A DNA stretch of 45,398 bases from Bacteroidaceae bacterium (GCA_017531985.1 JAFXJY010000003.1:1-45398); one strand, 5' to 3'; positions 1-8,687 are shown, counted from the stretch's first letter. Notes: generated from the sequence alone by a model not told the origin. A program made the numbers and translations.

Positions 1-84
1 CTCTATTTTTACTATCTCAAAACGTTCCAGTATCTCACTCGGTAGTACTATACGTGCAAATTGTTCCAATATCTTTGTTTCCAT
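1..84 (-). CDS. Transposase N-terminal fragment, cut by window edge
   Basis: An open frame of 28 codons starts at ATG 84-82 and runs off the left edge with no stop. The visible start, METKILEQFARIVLPSEIL, followed by a short acidic/hydrophobic stretch, resembles the N-region protein of two-ORF Bacteroidota transposases (ISAon1-like). A promoter-like box (TATCTTTG at 97-90, minus strand) lies only 5 bp upstream of the ATG, so the message may be nearly leaderless. A sequence at 265-280 that matches the ends of the element at 3405-3592 could be the right end of this insertion sequence. The family assignment rests on a short N-terminus and is tentative. Confidence 0.5.
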   Translation of the reverse strand, partial: METKILEQFARIVLPSEILERFEIVKIE

Positions 85-89
85 AACTG

Positions 90-97
90 CAAAGATA
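90..97 (-). promoter_or_regulatory. Candidate -7 box of the transposase gene
   Basis: The minus strand reads TATCTTTG, a full match to the Bacteroidota TAnnTTTG -7 box, and ends 5 bp before the ATG at 84. I see no convincing -33 TTTG at the expected distance. Confidence 0.4.
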
Positions 98-264
98 CAA
101 CTTTGAACGAATTTCCCACACCTTTTTGCTACTGAGCCTATTTCGGTCGCAGTCGAATTGACCCGGGCATCTTTCTTATTTTTACCCAGTTACAAGACTC
201 TCATTACCCTTTCGTAAAAAATCGAAAACCGACCTGCAATAATATCCAAATTCAACTCGTCTCC

Positions 265-280
265 ATTTATAGAACATCCC
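265..280 (-). repeat. Terminal-inverted-repeat-like sequence (probable IS end)
   Basis: On the minus strand this reads GGGATGTTCTATAAAT. The same GGATGTTCTATAAAT starts the 188 bp element at 3405, and weaker similarity continues for about 35 bp further inward (AGTTGA, TTTGG and CAGG blocks recur in both). It lies upstream of the transposase fragment at 1-84, in the place expected for the outer end of that insertion sequence. The rest of 85-381 holds no gene that I can see. Confidence 0.5.
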
Positions 281-381
281 TTAAAAAGAAACGCCAAGCA
301 AAAACAGGACGAAAAGAGGGTTATTTAAAGAATTTCTAAAATTTATTGACTCAAATAGACGTATAATAGCGTAGGATTTTG

Positions 382-389
382 TACTTTTG
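382..389 (+). promoter_or_regulatory. Candidate -7 box for the hut operon
   Basis: TACTTTTG fits the Bacteroidota TAnnTTTG -7 consensus and lies 36 bp before the hutU ATG. No TTTG is present 19-21 bp upstream, so an activator may be needed if this is the operon promoter. Confidence 0.5.
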
Positions 390-425
390 CAGTTAAAGAG
401 AAAAAATCCTTAATAAGCTAAAAAT

Positions 426-2420
426 ATGGAACTCACATTACCCAGTGTATTGCCCGACTATCCTACATTTGTCGAAGGCATTCGTCGCGCACCCGACCGC
501 GGCTACAAACTTACTCCCGAACAAACCGAAGTTGCCTTGAAAAACGCATTGCGTTATATTCCCAAGGAATTGCATGCCGAATTGGCACCCGAGTTTATGA
601 ACGAATTGCTCACTCGCGGTAAAATATACGGCTATCGTTTCCGTCCGCAAGGCGACCTCAAAGCCAAGCCCATTGACGAATACAAAGGAAAGTGTATTGA
701 AGGCAAGGCATTCCAAGTGATGATCGACAACAATCTCTGCTTCGACATCGCATTATATCCCTACGAGTTGGTAACCTATGGAGAGACCGGACAAGTGTGC
801 CAAAACTGGATGCAATACCGCCTCATCATGAAATATCTCGAAGAACTGACCCAAGACCAGACATTGGTAGTTGAGTCGGGACATCCTCTGGGATTGTTCA
901 AGTCGAAGCCCGATGCACCCCGTGTAATAATCACCAACTCGATGATGGTGGGCTTGTTTGACAATCAGAAAGATTGGGAAATTGCCGCTCAAATGGGCGT
1001 TGCCAACTACGGACAAATGACCGCCGGTGGTTGGATGTACATCGGTCCCCAAGGTATTGTACACGGCACATTCAACACACTGCTCAATGCAGGTCGTATG
1101 AAATTGGGTGTACCCCAAGATGGCGACTTACGAGGTCACTTATTCGTATCATCGGGTCTTGGAGGTATGAGTGGAGCTCAACCCAAGGCTGCCGAAATAG
1201 CCGGTGCTGCTGCCATCATAGCCGAGGTGGACTACTCACGCATAGTAACTCGTCACACACAAGGATGGGTACAACACATTACCGAGGATATGGGCGAAGC
1301 ATTCCGCATGGCACAAGAGGCTATGGAGCGTAAAGAACCTTGCTCAATAGCCTATCATGGCAACGTTGTAGACCTACTCGAATATGCAGCCAACAATAAC
1401 ATACACATTGAATTGCTCAGTGACCAGACATCGTGTCACGCCGTATATGAAGGAGGTTACTGCCCCGCCGGTATCTCATTTGAAGAGCGTACCCGTCTAC
1501 TGAAAGAAGATCGTGAAGAGTTCTGTCGCCAAGTCAATGCCACTCTGGTTCGTCACTTCAACGTCATCAAGACATTGGTATCGCGTGGTACATACTTCTT
1601 CGATTATGGCAATGCATTCATGAAATCGGTTTACGATGCCGGTGTAATGGAAATTTCACGCAACGGATACGACGAGAAAGATGGCTTTATATGGCCTTCG
1701 TATGTCGAAGACATCATGGGACCCGAGTTGTTTGACTACGGATATGGTCCATTCCGTTGGGTATGCCTCAGTGGCAAGCACGAAGACCTTGTAAAGACCG
1801 ACAAGGCAGCAATGGATTGTATTGACAAGAACCGTCGTGGTCAAGACCTCGACAACTGGATATGGATACGCGATGCCGAGAAAAACAATCTGGTAGTAGG
1901 TACACAAGCACGCATTCTATACCAAGACGCCTTGGGTCGAATGAACATTGCGTTGAAGTTCAATGAGATGGTACGCAATGGCGAAGTAGGTCCCATCATG
2001 TTGGGTCGTGACCACCACGACGTGAGCGGAACCGACTCACCCTTCCGCGAAACATCGAATATCAAAGATGGTAGTAACGTAATGGCCGACATGGCAGTAC
2101 AATGCTTTGCCGGCAACTGTGCCCGCGGTATGAGTCTTGTAGCCCTCCACAATGGTGGCGGAGTGGGCATAGGCAAGTCAATCAATGGTGGTTTCGGAAT
2201 GGTGTGCGATGGTTCGGAACGAGTAGATGAGATACTTCGCTCGTCGATGTTGTGGGATGTAATGGGCGGTGTAGCACGTCGCTCATGGGCTCGCAATGCA
2301 CACGCTATGGAGACTACCGAAGAGTTCAACCGCATCATGCCCGGATACGACATTACCATGCCTTTCGTTGCCGACGATAACTTGGTAAAGGATGTTATCA
2401 AAGAGGCTCTGAATAAATAA
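426..2420 (+). CDS. hutU: Urocanate hydratase (urocanase)
   Basis: This enzyme carries out the second step of histidine degradation: it hydrates urocanate to 4-imidazolone-5-propionate using tightly bound NAD+ as an electrophile, in the cytoplasm. The protein has 664 residues, which fits the long urocanase form known in Bacteroidales rather than the roughly 560-residue enterobacterial form. Urocanase-typical glycine-rich blocks are visible: a SSGLGGMSGAQ segment around residue 240, and a conserved C-terminal block with RDHHDVSGTDSPFRE, a Cys-rich NCARGMSL segment and HNGGGVGIGKS. The gene starts at ATG 426 behind an A-rich leader. It is the first gene of a five-gene set that forms a complete pathway to glutamate. 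Identification is secure from both sequence and neighbours. Confidence 0.97.
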   Translation: MELTLPSVLPDYPTFVEGIRRAPDRGYKLTPEQTEVALKNALRYIPKELHAELAPEFMNELLTRGKIYGYRFRPQGDLKAKPIDEYKGKCIEGKAFQVMIDNNLCFDIALYPYELVTYGETGQVCQNWMQYRLIMKYLEELTQDQTLVVESGHPLGLFKSKPDAPRVIITNSMMVGLFDNQKDWEIAAQMGVANYGQMTAGGWMYIGPQGIVHGTFNTLLNAGRMKLGVPQDGDLRGHLFVSSGLGGMSGAQPKAAEIAGAAAIIAEVDYSRIVTRHTQGWVQHITEDMGEAFRMAQEAMERKEPCSIAYHGNVVDLLEYAANNNIHIELLSDQTSCHAVYEGGYCPAGISFEERTRLLKEDREEFCRQVNATLVRHFNVIKTLVSRGTYFFDYGNAFMKSVYDAGVMEISRNGYDEKDGFIWPSYVEDIMGPELFDYGYGPFRWVCLSGKHEDLVKTDKAAMDCIDKNRRGQDLDNWIWIRDAEKNNLVVGTQARILYQDALGRMNIALKFNEMVRNGEVGPIMLGRDHHDVSGTDSPFRETSNIKDGSNVMADMAVQCFAGNCARGMSLVALHNGGGVGIGKSINGGFGMVCDGSERVDEILRSSMLWDVMGGVARRSWARNAHAMETTEEFNRIMPGYDITMPFVADDNLVKDVIKEALNK

Positions 2421-2492
2421 TGAATTTTTCAACTATTAATATTGCAATAAATAATTCATCAAAACCAAACCTTATAAAAAGAGAAAATAATT

Positions 2493-3395
2493 ATGAGTTG
2501 GAGTACAATCATGGAGTGCGTTCCTAATTTCAGTGAAGGACGCGACTTGGAAAAAATCGAAAAAATAGTATCATCATTCCGTGCCAAAGAGGGCGTGAAA
2601 TTGCTTGATTACAGTAATGATACCGACCACAATCGCTGCGTTGTTACCGTTGTGGGTCAACCCGAGGCCTTGAAGGCTGCCGTAATTGAGGCTGTTAGCA
2701 AAGCCGTTGAACTTATTGACCTCAACAAGCACGAAGGTCAACATCCCCGCATGGGTGCAGTCGATGTAATTCCCTTTATCCCCATAAAAGGATGTACTAT
2801 GGAAGATGCCGTAACCATGTCGAAAGAGGTAGGTGCCAAGGTTGCCGAATTGTACAACCTTCCCGTTTTCTTGTATGAGAAATCGGCATCGGCTCCTCAT
2901 CGCGAAAATCTGGCAGCCGTACGCAAAGGCGAGTTTGAGGGTATGGCCGAAAAAATCAAACAACCCGAGTGGCACCCCGACTTCGGTCCCGCCGAACGTC
3001 ATGCCACAGCCGGTACTGTTGCCATAGGTGCTCGCATGCCTTTGGTAGCATTCAACATCAACCTTAACACACCCAGTCTCGACATCGCTCACAGCATCGC
3101 TAAGCGTATTCGTTTCATCGGTGGAGGACTCCGTTTCTGCAAAGCAATGGGCGTAGACCTTACCGAACGTGGCATCACTCAGGTAAGTATCAACATGACC
3201 GATTACAGCAAAACTGCCCTTTACCAAGCCTTCGAGATGGTTAAGTACGAAGCACGTCGTTATGGCGTAAGCATCGTTGGTAGCGAAATTATCGGTCTTG
3301 TCCCCATGGCAGCTCTTATCGATACAGCCGAGTATTATTTGGGCATCGAAAACTTCTCGATGGATCAAGTACTCGAATCGCGTATCATGGAGTAA
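2493..3395 (+). CDS. ftcD: Glutamate formimidoyltransferase
   Basis: The protein transfers the formimino group of N-formimino-L-glutamate to tetrahydrofolate, giving glutamate and 5-formimino-THF. Its 300 residues match the stand-alone formiminotransferase domain (N- and C-subdomains) without the cyclodeaminase domain fused to it in animals. The family start MECVPNFSEG is visible at residues 7-16, and HPRMGAVDVIPF follows near residue 85. ATG 2493 gives a six-residue lead before this motif; the internal ATG at 2511 is an alternative start. The cyclodeaminase partner is a separate gene, fchA, two genes downstream. A 280 bp gap holding a MITE-like element separates ftcD from hutI, which is unusual in an otherwise tight operon. 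Confidence 0.96.
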   Translation: MSWSTIMECVPNFSEGRDLEKIEKIVSSFRAKEGVKLLDYSNDTDHNRCVVTVVGQPEALKAAVIEAVSKAVELIDLNKHEGQHPRMGAVDVIPFIPIKGCTMEDAVTMSKEVGAKVAELYNLPVFLYEKSASAPHRENLAAVRKGEFEGMAEKIKQPEWHPDFGPAERHATAGTVAIGARMPLVAFNINLNTPSLDIAHSIAKRIRFIGGGLRFCKAMGVDLTERGITQVSINMTDYSKTALYQAFEMVKYEARRYGVSIVGSEIIGLVPMAALIDTAEYYLGIENFSMDQVLESRIME

Positions 3396-3404
3396 TAATT
3401 GAGA

Positions 3405-3592
3405 GGATGTTCTATAAATTAGGTCAAGTTGATTTGGGAAACTATTTCAGGAAAGTTTTTTAATTTCCTACAAGGATGCAATGCGAGCATTGTAGCAGAG
3501 TAAAAAATTTAAAAATGCCCCAATATATCCCAAAGCAACCCAGATGGAATATCTCGACAATGTCGAATTGTTCACTAATTCATAGAACATCC
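3405..3592. mobile_element. MITE-like element with 18 bp terminal inverted repeats
   Basis: The left end reads GGATGTTCTATAAATTAG (3405-3422). The right end, 3575-3592, is its reverse complement with one mismatch. The 188 bp between and including them contain no credible gene. The interior has a short hairpin near 3477-3494. Similarity to the probable insertion-sequence end at 265-280 suggests that the element was mobilised by that transposase family. I do not see a clear target duplication in the flanks. It sits between ftcD and hutI, in the middle of the hut operon. Confidence 0.6.
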
Positions 3593-3675
3593 CCCCTTAT
3601 TCGATACATTCCAGCAAAGAGATATAGGACGTATCATACGCCCCGTATCTCTTTAACCGATAATAATAGAAGAAC

Positions 3676-4911
3676 ATGAACAACTTAGTAATATACAATG
3701 CTCGCATCATAACCCCCATAGGCAACACAGCCAAGAAGGGTAAAGAGATGAACGACCTGCACATCATCGAACGAGGTAGGGTGAAGATTACCGACGGCAT
3801 TATCACATACGTTGGTGAAGAAGAGATAACCGTCCCCACAGGTTACGATTCACTTGATGCCAAAGGTCGAGTGCTGCTACCCGGATTCGTTGACTCACAC
3901 ACACACCTCGTATTCGGTGGTTTTCGCCCTGAGGAGTTTATGTGGCGTATGCGAGGCGATAGCTACATGAGCATCATGGAACGCGGCGGTGGTATTGTAA
4001 ATACCATGAAAGCTACCCGCGAAGCATCGCATGACGAACTGAAAAGAAAAGCCTACAAGTTCATCGACACCATGAGTCGCATGGGTGTTACCACAGTCGA
4101 GGGCAAGAGTGGTTATGGTCTCGATCGCGATGCTGAGATAAAACAGCTCGAAGTGATGCGTGACATCAATGCCGACCCCAATCGCAAGGTCGACATTGCC
4201 ACTACATTCTTGGGAGCTCACGCTCTGCCACCCGAATATGCAGGCCGACACGAAGAATTTATCGACTTTATTATCGATGAAATGTTGCCTCTTGTCAAAG
4301 AACGCAACTTGGCAGAAAACTGCGATATATTCTGCGAGAAAGGCGTCTTTACTGTCGAGCAATCACGCCGTCTGCTTACAGCCGCACAGGCTATGGGATT
4401 CGGAGCCAAGATACATGCCGATGAGATAGTAACATTCGGAGGTTCGGAACTGGCCGGTGAGATAAAAGCTCTGAGTGCCGACCACTTGTTACACGCTTCG
4501 GACGAAGGTATTCGTGCCATGAGCGAAAACAACGTTGTGGCAACCTTATTACCACTCACAGCATTCACCCTTCGTGAACCTTATGCTCGTGGTCGTGAAA
4601 TGATTGACCGCGGTTGTGCAGTTGCTCTTGCCACCGACCTCAATCCCGGTAGTTGCTGCTCAGGTAGCATACCTTTGACATTTGCCTTGGCTTGCATCTA
4701 CATGCACCTTACCGTCGAAGAAGCCATCACAGCCATGACACTCAATGGAGCTGCCGCCATTGGTCGTGCCGATAAGATAGGCTCGATAGAGGTAGGTAAA
4801 CAAGGTGACCTCGTATTACTCGACACCGATACCCACTACACCCTGCCCTACTACACAGGCATGAATTCGGTGAAATACACCATCAAATCAGGAAAAATTC
4901 TCACATACTAA
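3676..4911 (+). CDS. hutI: Imidazolonepropionase
   Basis: This metal-dependent amidohydrolase opens the ring of 4-imidazolone-5-propionate to give N-formimino-L-glutamate, the third step of histidine degradation. The protein has 411 residues, normal for the family. The metal-binding HTH motif of the amidohydrolase barrel is at residues 75-77, inside PGFVDSHTHLVFGG. Further ligand or catalytic motifs are GAHALP, KIHADE and ATDLNPGS. It lies downstream of the 188 bp inserted element, and I see no convincing new promoter between that element and the ATG, so it probably depends on read-through from upstream. Only 15 bp separate its stop from fchA. Confidence 0.97.
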   Translation: MNNLVIYNARIITPIGNTAKKGKEMNDLHIIERGRVKITDGIITYVGEEEITVPTGYDSLDAKGRVLLPGFVDSHTHLVFGGFRPEEFMWRMRGDSYMSIMERGGGIVNTMKATREASHDELKRKAYKFIDTMSRMGVTTVEGKSGYGLDRDAEIKQLEVMRDINADPNRKVDIATTFLGAHALPPEYAGRHEEFIDFIIDEMLPLVKERNLAENCDIFCEKGVFTVEQSRRLLTAAQAMGFGAKIHADEIVTFGGSELAGEIKALSADHLLHASDEGIRAMSENNVVATLLPLTAFTLREPYARGREMIDRGCAVALATDLNPGSCCSGSIPLTFALACIYMHLTVEEAITAMTLNGAAAIGRADKIGSIEVGKQGDLVLLDTDTHYTLPYYTGMNSVKYTIKSGKILTY

Positions 4912-4926
4912 TAAAACTGTAAAGCT

Positions 4927-5562
4927 ATGAAACTCGTAGACCTTAACATCACAGCATTTTTAGACAAAACCGCCAGTAACGAACCCGTACCCGGAGGTGG
5001 TAGCATATCGGCTCTCAACGCTGCTATCGCTGCTGCATTGGGAACAATGGTTACCAACCTTACCATAGGTCGTAAAAAATATGCCGAAAAAGATGAAGAG
5101 ATGAAGGCCGCTGCCGAGAAACTCAATGGCATGCGTACTCGTTTTATCGAACTCATCGACCTCGACTCAGAAGCTTACGACCAAGTTTTTGCGGCATTTA
5201 AGTTGCCCAAAGAGACAGACGAGGAGAAAGCCCATCGTGCTGCCGTTATTGAAGAGGCTACTAAGCATGCAGCCGAAATACCCATGGAGGTGGCTCGCAC
5301 TGCTCTCGAAGCTATGCCTACTATTATATATATAGGACAAAACGGCAACACCAATGCTATCACCGACAGCTGCGTAGCCATGATGTGTTGCCGCACTGCC
5401 GTTCGTGGTGCGTTGCTCAATGTACGTATCAACCTTGGCGGTCTTAACGATGAAGCCTACGTTGAACGCATGAAAGCAGCTTGCGAGGAAATTGAAGCTA
5501 TGGCTCTTATCCACGAAAATGAACTTATTACTTACGCCCAAGAAAATCACGGATTATGTTGA
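4927..5562 (+). CDS. fchA: Formimidoyltetrahydrofolate cyclodeaminase
   Basis: The 211-residue all-helical FTCD_C-family protein converts 5-formimino-THF to 5,10-methenyl-THF and ammonia. This feeds the histidine ring carbon into the one-carbon pool. The family loop PVPGGGSISALNAA lies near residues 20-35. In many organisms this domain is fused to the transferase; here the two activities are separate genes in one operon. The last 7 bp overlap the start of hutH, which suggests translational coupling. Confidence 0.93.
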   Translation: MKLVDLNITAFLDKTASNEPVPGGGSISALNAAIAAALGTMVTNLTIGRKKYAEKDEEMKAAAEKLNGMRTRFIELIDLDSEAYDQVFAAFKLPKETDEEKAHRAAVIEEATKHAAEIPMEVARTALEAMPTIIYIGQNGNTNAITDSCVAMMCCRTAVRGALLNVRINLGGLNDEAYVERMKAACEEIEAMALIHENELITYAQENHGLC

Positions 5563-7052
5563 AAACATATTATATAGGTTCGGGTGAACTTACATTCGAC
5601 CTCATTGAAGAAATACTTGACAGCAAAGCTCGTCTCGAACTCTCAGCCGAAGCTATTGCCAAGATTGAGAAGTGCCGAAACTACCTCGATCGCAAAACAG
5701 AAACATCGGAAGTTCCCTTGTATGGCATAACAACCGGATTTGGTTCATTGTGCAATCGCAACATCTCGCCCAACGAGTTGACAACACTCCAAGAAAACCT
5801 TGTGAAGAGTCATGCTTGCAGCGTGGGTACCGAACTCAATCCCGAGATAGTACGTCTCATGCTTCTGTTGAAAGCACATGCTCTCTCAATGGGTCACAGT
5901 GGCGTACAAGTAGTTACCGTACAACGCGTTCTCGACCTCTACAACAACGATATTCTTCCCATCGTTTACGACCGTGGCTCATTAGGAGCATCGGGCGACT
6001 TGGCACCTCTTGCCAACTTGTTCCTGCCTCTCATTGGAGAAGGTGATGTTAACTACAAGGGTGAGCGTCGTCCTGCCGCCGAGGTATTAAAAGAAGTAGG
6101 TCTCGAACCGGTTAAGCTGCAAAGCAAAGAGGGTCTTGCCTTGTTGAATGGTACACAATTCATGAGTTCGAACGGTGTATATGCCATTATCCGTGCCCGC
6201 CATATCATGAAGGGTGCCGACATGATAGGTGCCATATCACTCGAAGCGTTCGATGGTCGCATAGAACCCTTCTTCGACAATATTCATCAAGTGCGTCCTC
6301 ACAAGGGACAAATTGAAACGGGAGAGGCCTTCCGTCGCTTACTTGCCGGCAGCGAATTGATAGCCAAGCCCAAGAAGCACGTTCAAGACCCCTACTCTTT
6401 CCGTTGTATTCCCCAAGTACACGGAGCCATCAAAGATGCCATCCGTTATGTCAGCGGTGTACTGCTCACCGAAATCAACTCGGTAACCGACAATCCCACT
6501 ATCTTCCCCGATGAAGATTGCATTATCTCAGGTGGTAACTTCCACGGAGAGCCTCTTGCACTCGTTTACGACTATCTTGCTGTGGCTCTTGCCGAGCTGG
6601 GCAACATTTCGGAACGTCGCGTGGCTCAGCTCATTATGGGCTTCCGTGGTCTGCCCGAGTTCTTGGTGGCCGAGCCGGGTCTCAACTCAGGCTTCATGAT
6701 TCCTCAATATGCAGCAGCAGCTATGGTAAGCCAAAACAAGATGTATTGTTTCTCGGCTGCCAGCGACTCTATCGTATCGAGCAATGGTCAAGAAGACCAC
6801 GTGTCGATGGGTGCCAATGCCGCTACCAAGTTGCATAAGATACTCGACAACTTAGAGAACATCCTCGCCATCGAGTTGATGAATGGTGCTCAGGGTCTCG
6901 ACTTCCGTCGTCCCGAGAAAACATCTCCCATCCTCGAAGAGTTTATGGCCGCTTATCGTGCCGAAGTTCCCTTCGTTAAGGACGACATCATTATGTACAA
7001 GATGATACAAAAGACTGCCGACTTCCTTACTCGATACAAATTTGAGTATTAA
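5556..7052 (+). CDS. hutH: Histidine ammonia-lyase
   Basis: HutH removes ammonia from L-histidine to give trans-urocanate, the entry step of the pathway. The Ala-Ser-Gly triad that cyclises to the MIO electrophile is at residues 145-147 in GSLGASGDLAPL. The length of 498 residues is typical. Other family blocks are YGITTGFG near residue 56 and NGTQFMSSNG near residue 200. Although it encodes the first reaction, it is the last gene of the operon and overlaps fchA by 7 bp. Two strong hairpins follow the stop. Confidence 0.97.
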   Translation: MLKTYYIGSGELTFDLIEEILDSKARLELSAEAIAKIEKCRNYLDRKTETSEVPLYGITTGFGSLCNRNISPNELTTLQENLVKSHACSVGTELNPEIVRLMLLLKAHALSMGHSGVQVVTVQRVLDLYNNDILPIVYDRGSLGASGDLAPLANLFLPLIGEGDVNYKGERRPAAEVLKEVGLEPVKLQSKEGLALLNGTQFMSSNGVYAIIRARHIMKGADMIGAISLEAFDGRIEPFFDNIHQVRPHKGQIETGEAFRRLLAGSELIAKPKKHVQDPYSFRCIPQVHGAIKDAIRYVSGVLLTEINSVTDNPTIFPDEDCIISGGNFHGEPLALVYDYLAVALAELGNISERRVAQLIMGFRGLPEFLVAEPGLNSGFMIPQYAAAAMVSQNKMYCFSAASDSIVSSNGQEDHVSMGANAATKLHKILDNLENILAIELMNGAQGLDFRRPEKTSPILEEFMAAYRAEVPFVKDDIIMYKMIQKTADFLTRYKFEY

Positions 7053-7071
7053 TTCAAGTCGACTCTAATAT

Positions 7072-7105
7072 CGATGGGCTGTGCCACATTCGGCACAGCC
7101 CATCG
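7072..7105 (+). terminator. Hairpin after hutH
   Basis: A perfect 14 bp stem (CGATGGGCTGTGCC with its complement) encloses a 6-base loop, 20 bp after the hutH stop. The U-tract is weak. The core GGCTGTGCC/GGCACAGCC stem recurs in the hairpin at 39923-39964. Confidence 0.7.
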
Positions 7106-7158
7106 TCGTATATAGGAATACCGCTATAAGTAACCACATACATTATACTACCTTTTAC

Positions 7159-7200
7159 ACACAACGCAGGTGTACCTCGAAGGGTACACCTGCGTTGTGT
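7159..7200. terminator. 18 bp perfect hairpin between convergent genes
   Basis: ACACAACGCAGGTGTACC (7159-7176) pairs exactly with 7183-7200 across a 6-base loop. It lies between the ends of hutH (plus) and the small winged-helix gene (minus, ends 7220), so it can serve as terminator for either strand. Confidence 0.65.
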
Positions 7201-7219
7201 CAATAATAAAATACAGCTG

Positions 7220-7432
7220 TTAGCACAATACTATTTCCATATCCGACTCGGTCTCAGTGATGCACACTTTACCTTCGCGTGCAAGCCATCCAAGAGCTGC
7301 ATAGAGTTCTTTTTCTTTAAGTTTTGTAGCTTTCTTCAAACCTTTTACAGTGAGCATACCCGATGCATTCAGGGCTTCCCACACAAGACCAGCCCAAGTA
7401 CCGATAACATCTACATTCATTTTACAATTCAT
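7220..7432 (-). CDS. Small winged helix-turn-helix protein (DUF2582-like)
   Basis: The 70-residue product resembles the DUF2582 winged-helix family (PF10771), short proteins common in Bacteroidota and thought to bind nucleic acid. The core reads as a helix (GLVWEALNASG), a turn with helix (LTVKGLKKATKL) and a recognition helix (KEKELYAALGWLAREGKV), followed by a short strand wing. It is a single-gene unit. A TATTTTTG -7 box lies 39 bp upstream and two ATGCAA dyads lie further up. The cellular target is unknown. It converges on hutH but there is no evidence that it regulates that operon. Confidence 0.75.
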   Translation of the reverse strand: MNCKMNVDVIGTWAGLVWEALNASGMLTVKGLKKATKLKEKELYAALGWLAREGKVCITETESDMEIVLC

Positions 7433-7470
7433 TTTTCGTTATACAATTATTATTTTTTTATTTCACGCTA

Positions 7471-7478
7471 CAAAAATA
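7471..7478 (-). promoter_or_regulatory. Candidate -7 box of the winged-helix gene
   Basis: The minus strand reads TATTTTTG (TAnnTTTG), 39 bp upstream of the ATG at 7432. The -33 match is poor. Confidence 0.4.
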
Positions 7479-7532
7479 ATATCATTTCGTACTATCACAC
7501 ACCAATAGTGGTAATAATCACGCACTTAGATA

Positions 7533-7571
7533 ATGCAACGCTTTGCATAAACAGCAATGCAACACTTGCAT
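7533..7571. promoter_or_regulatory. Pair of ATGCAA dyads, possible operator
   Basis: Two dyads, ATGCAA-CGCT-TTGCAT (7533-7548) and ATGCAA-CAC-TTGCAT (7557-7571), repeat at 24 bp. They lie 55-95 bp upstream of the -7 box of the winged-helix gene and downstream of rnz. A dimeric regulator binding both copies is plausible. The rest of the 7433-7640 gap is AT-rich and shows no gene. Confidence 0.4.
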
Positions 7572-7640
7572 AATCTATATATAACAAACAAGTGTATACA
7601 ATAGTTTACTGCAATAAGGTTATCGATACTGACAACACGT

Positions 7641-8561
7641 TTACACTTTAAGGACCTCCTTCATACCCTCATGAGCCAGAATGGTGTGAGGAAACACTTC
7701 GCGTGCCTGATCTAATAAGATGTTTTCGTCCTTATAACGCTGTGAAAAGTGACCTATAATGAGTTTACCCACATTAGCCCGAGCGGCAATCGTGGCAGCC
7801 TGGCGAGCCGTACTATGAAAAGTAGTGCGTGTCAAGCCTTGTGCATCATCGCCATACGTCGCTTCGTGATACAAAACATCGACTCCCTCGATGAGCGGAA
7901 TAATACGCTCACTATACATCGTGTCGCTACAATAGGCATAACGTGCCGGCGGCGTAGGCGGCGTGGTAAGCAACTCGTTGGCTATGACTTCTCCCTCGGG
8001 GGTAACGAAGTCTTGCCCTTGCTTGATGCTGGCCCGCATGTAAGTGGGTATGTTATAGAATTGCAACATGTCGCCTCTTAGATGTCGTTCGCCGGCTACC
8101 TCCTCAAAGAGGAATCCGCAAGTAGGCACACGATGTTTGAGCGGAATAGTACGCACCACAACACTCTTGCTGCTATATATTACCTCGGACGAGGAGGGCG
8201 ATATAGGATTAAAATGTACTTCAAAGGGATTCTCCCGGCAGAAGTAATTAAGCATAGGAGAAAACACCTTCTCGGCATCGGGGTGAGCATGTACTACTAT
8301 TTCACCATTACAGCCATTAAGTGCCATGGTGGAGAGTAGACCTAAGAGTCCGAAACAATGATCGCCATGAAGATGCGAGATAAAGATGTGTCCGAGGCGT
8401 GTCATGTTGAGTTTTGAACGACGCATTGCAATTTGAGCCCCTTCTCCACAATCGACCATGAAGAGCCTATCACGCACATTAACAATCTGTGCCGACGGCA
8501 AGTGACGCAACGTGGGAGTAGCAGCACCACAACCCAGTATATTTACTTCAAAGCGAGACAT
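7641..8561 (-). CDS. rnz: Ribonuclease Z
   Basis: RNase Z is a zinc-dependent metallo-beta-lactamase-fold endonuclease that trims the 3' trailer from tRNA precursors. The signature HLHGDH is at residues 63-68 (zinc ligands His63, His65, Asp67, His68), with further conserved blocks CSDTMYSE, YHEATYG and GHFSQRY. I place the start at ATG 8561 (306 residues, MSRFEVNILGCGAATPT), which fits the family start. The longer frame from 8654 would add 31 residues that overlap the rpsA terminator at 8635-8662. It matters here because tRNA-Phe in this window lacks an encoded CCA end. Confidence 0.93.
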   Translation of the reverse strand: MSRFEVNILGCGAATPTLRHLPSAQIVNVRDRLFMVDCGEGAQIAMRRSKLNMTRLGHIFISHLHGDHCFGLLGLLSTMALNGCNGEIVVHAHPDAEKVFSPMLNYFCRENPFEVHFNPISPSSSEVIYSSKSVVVRTIPLKHRVPTCGFLFEEVAGERHLRGDMLQFYNIPTYMRASIKQGQDFVTPEGEVIANELLTTPPTPPARYAYCSDTMYSERIIPLIEGVDVLYHEATYGDDAQGLTRTTFHSTARQAATIAARANVGKLIIGHFSQRYKDENILLDQAREVFPHTILAHEGMKEVLKV

Positions 8562-8627
8562 ATTAGTTGCAGATATTAAATATAATAACAATGTGAAATG
8601 AGACCAACCGGCAATAATCAAGTTGGT

Positions 8628-8662
8628 AAAAAAAGCGAGGCAACACCTTCGCATTGCCTCGC
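8628..8662 (-). terminator. Intrinsic terminator of rpsA
   Basis: On the minus strand GCGAGGCAA (8662-8654) pairs with TTGCCTCGC (8643-8635), followed directly by a run of seven T. It is 26 bp past the rpsA stop. Confidence 0.85.
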
Positions 8663-8687
8663 CGTAAATTATAGAACCGAGGTGTTA

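Noticed and set aside
2574..3368. 264-codon minus-strand frame inside ftcD
   Set aside because: Shadow frame; the plus-strand gene has full family motifs.
3476..3679. 67-codon frame between ftcD and hutI
   Set aside because: It crosses the right end of the MITE-like element and has no protein-like character.
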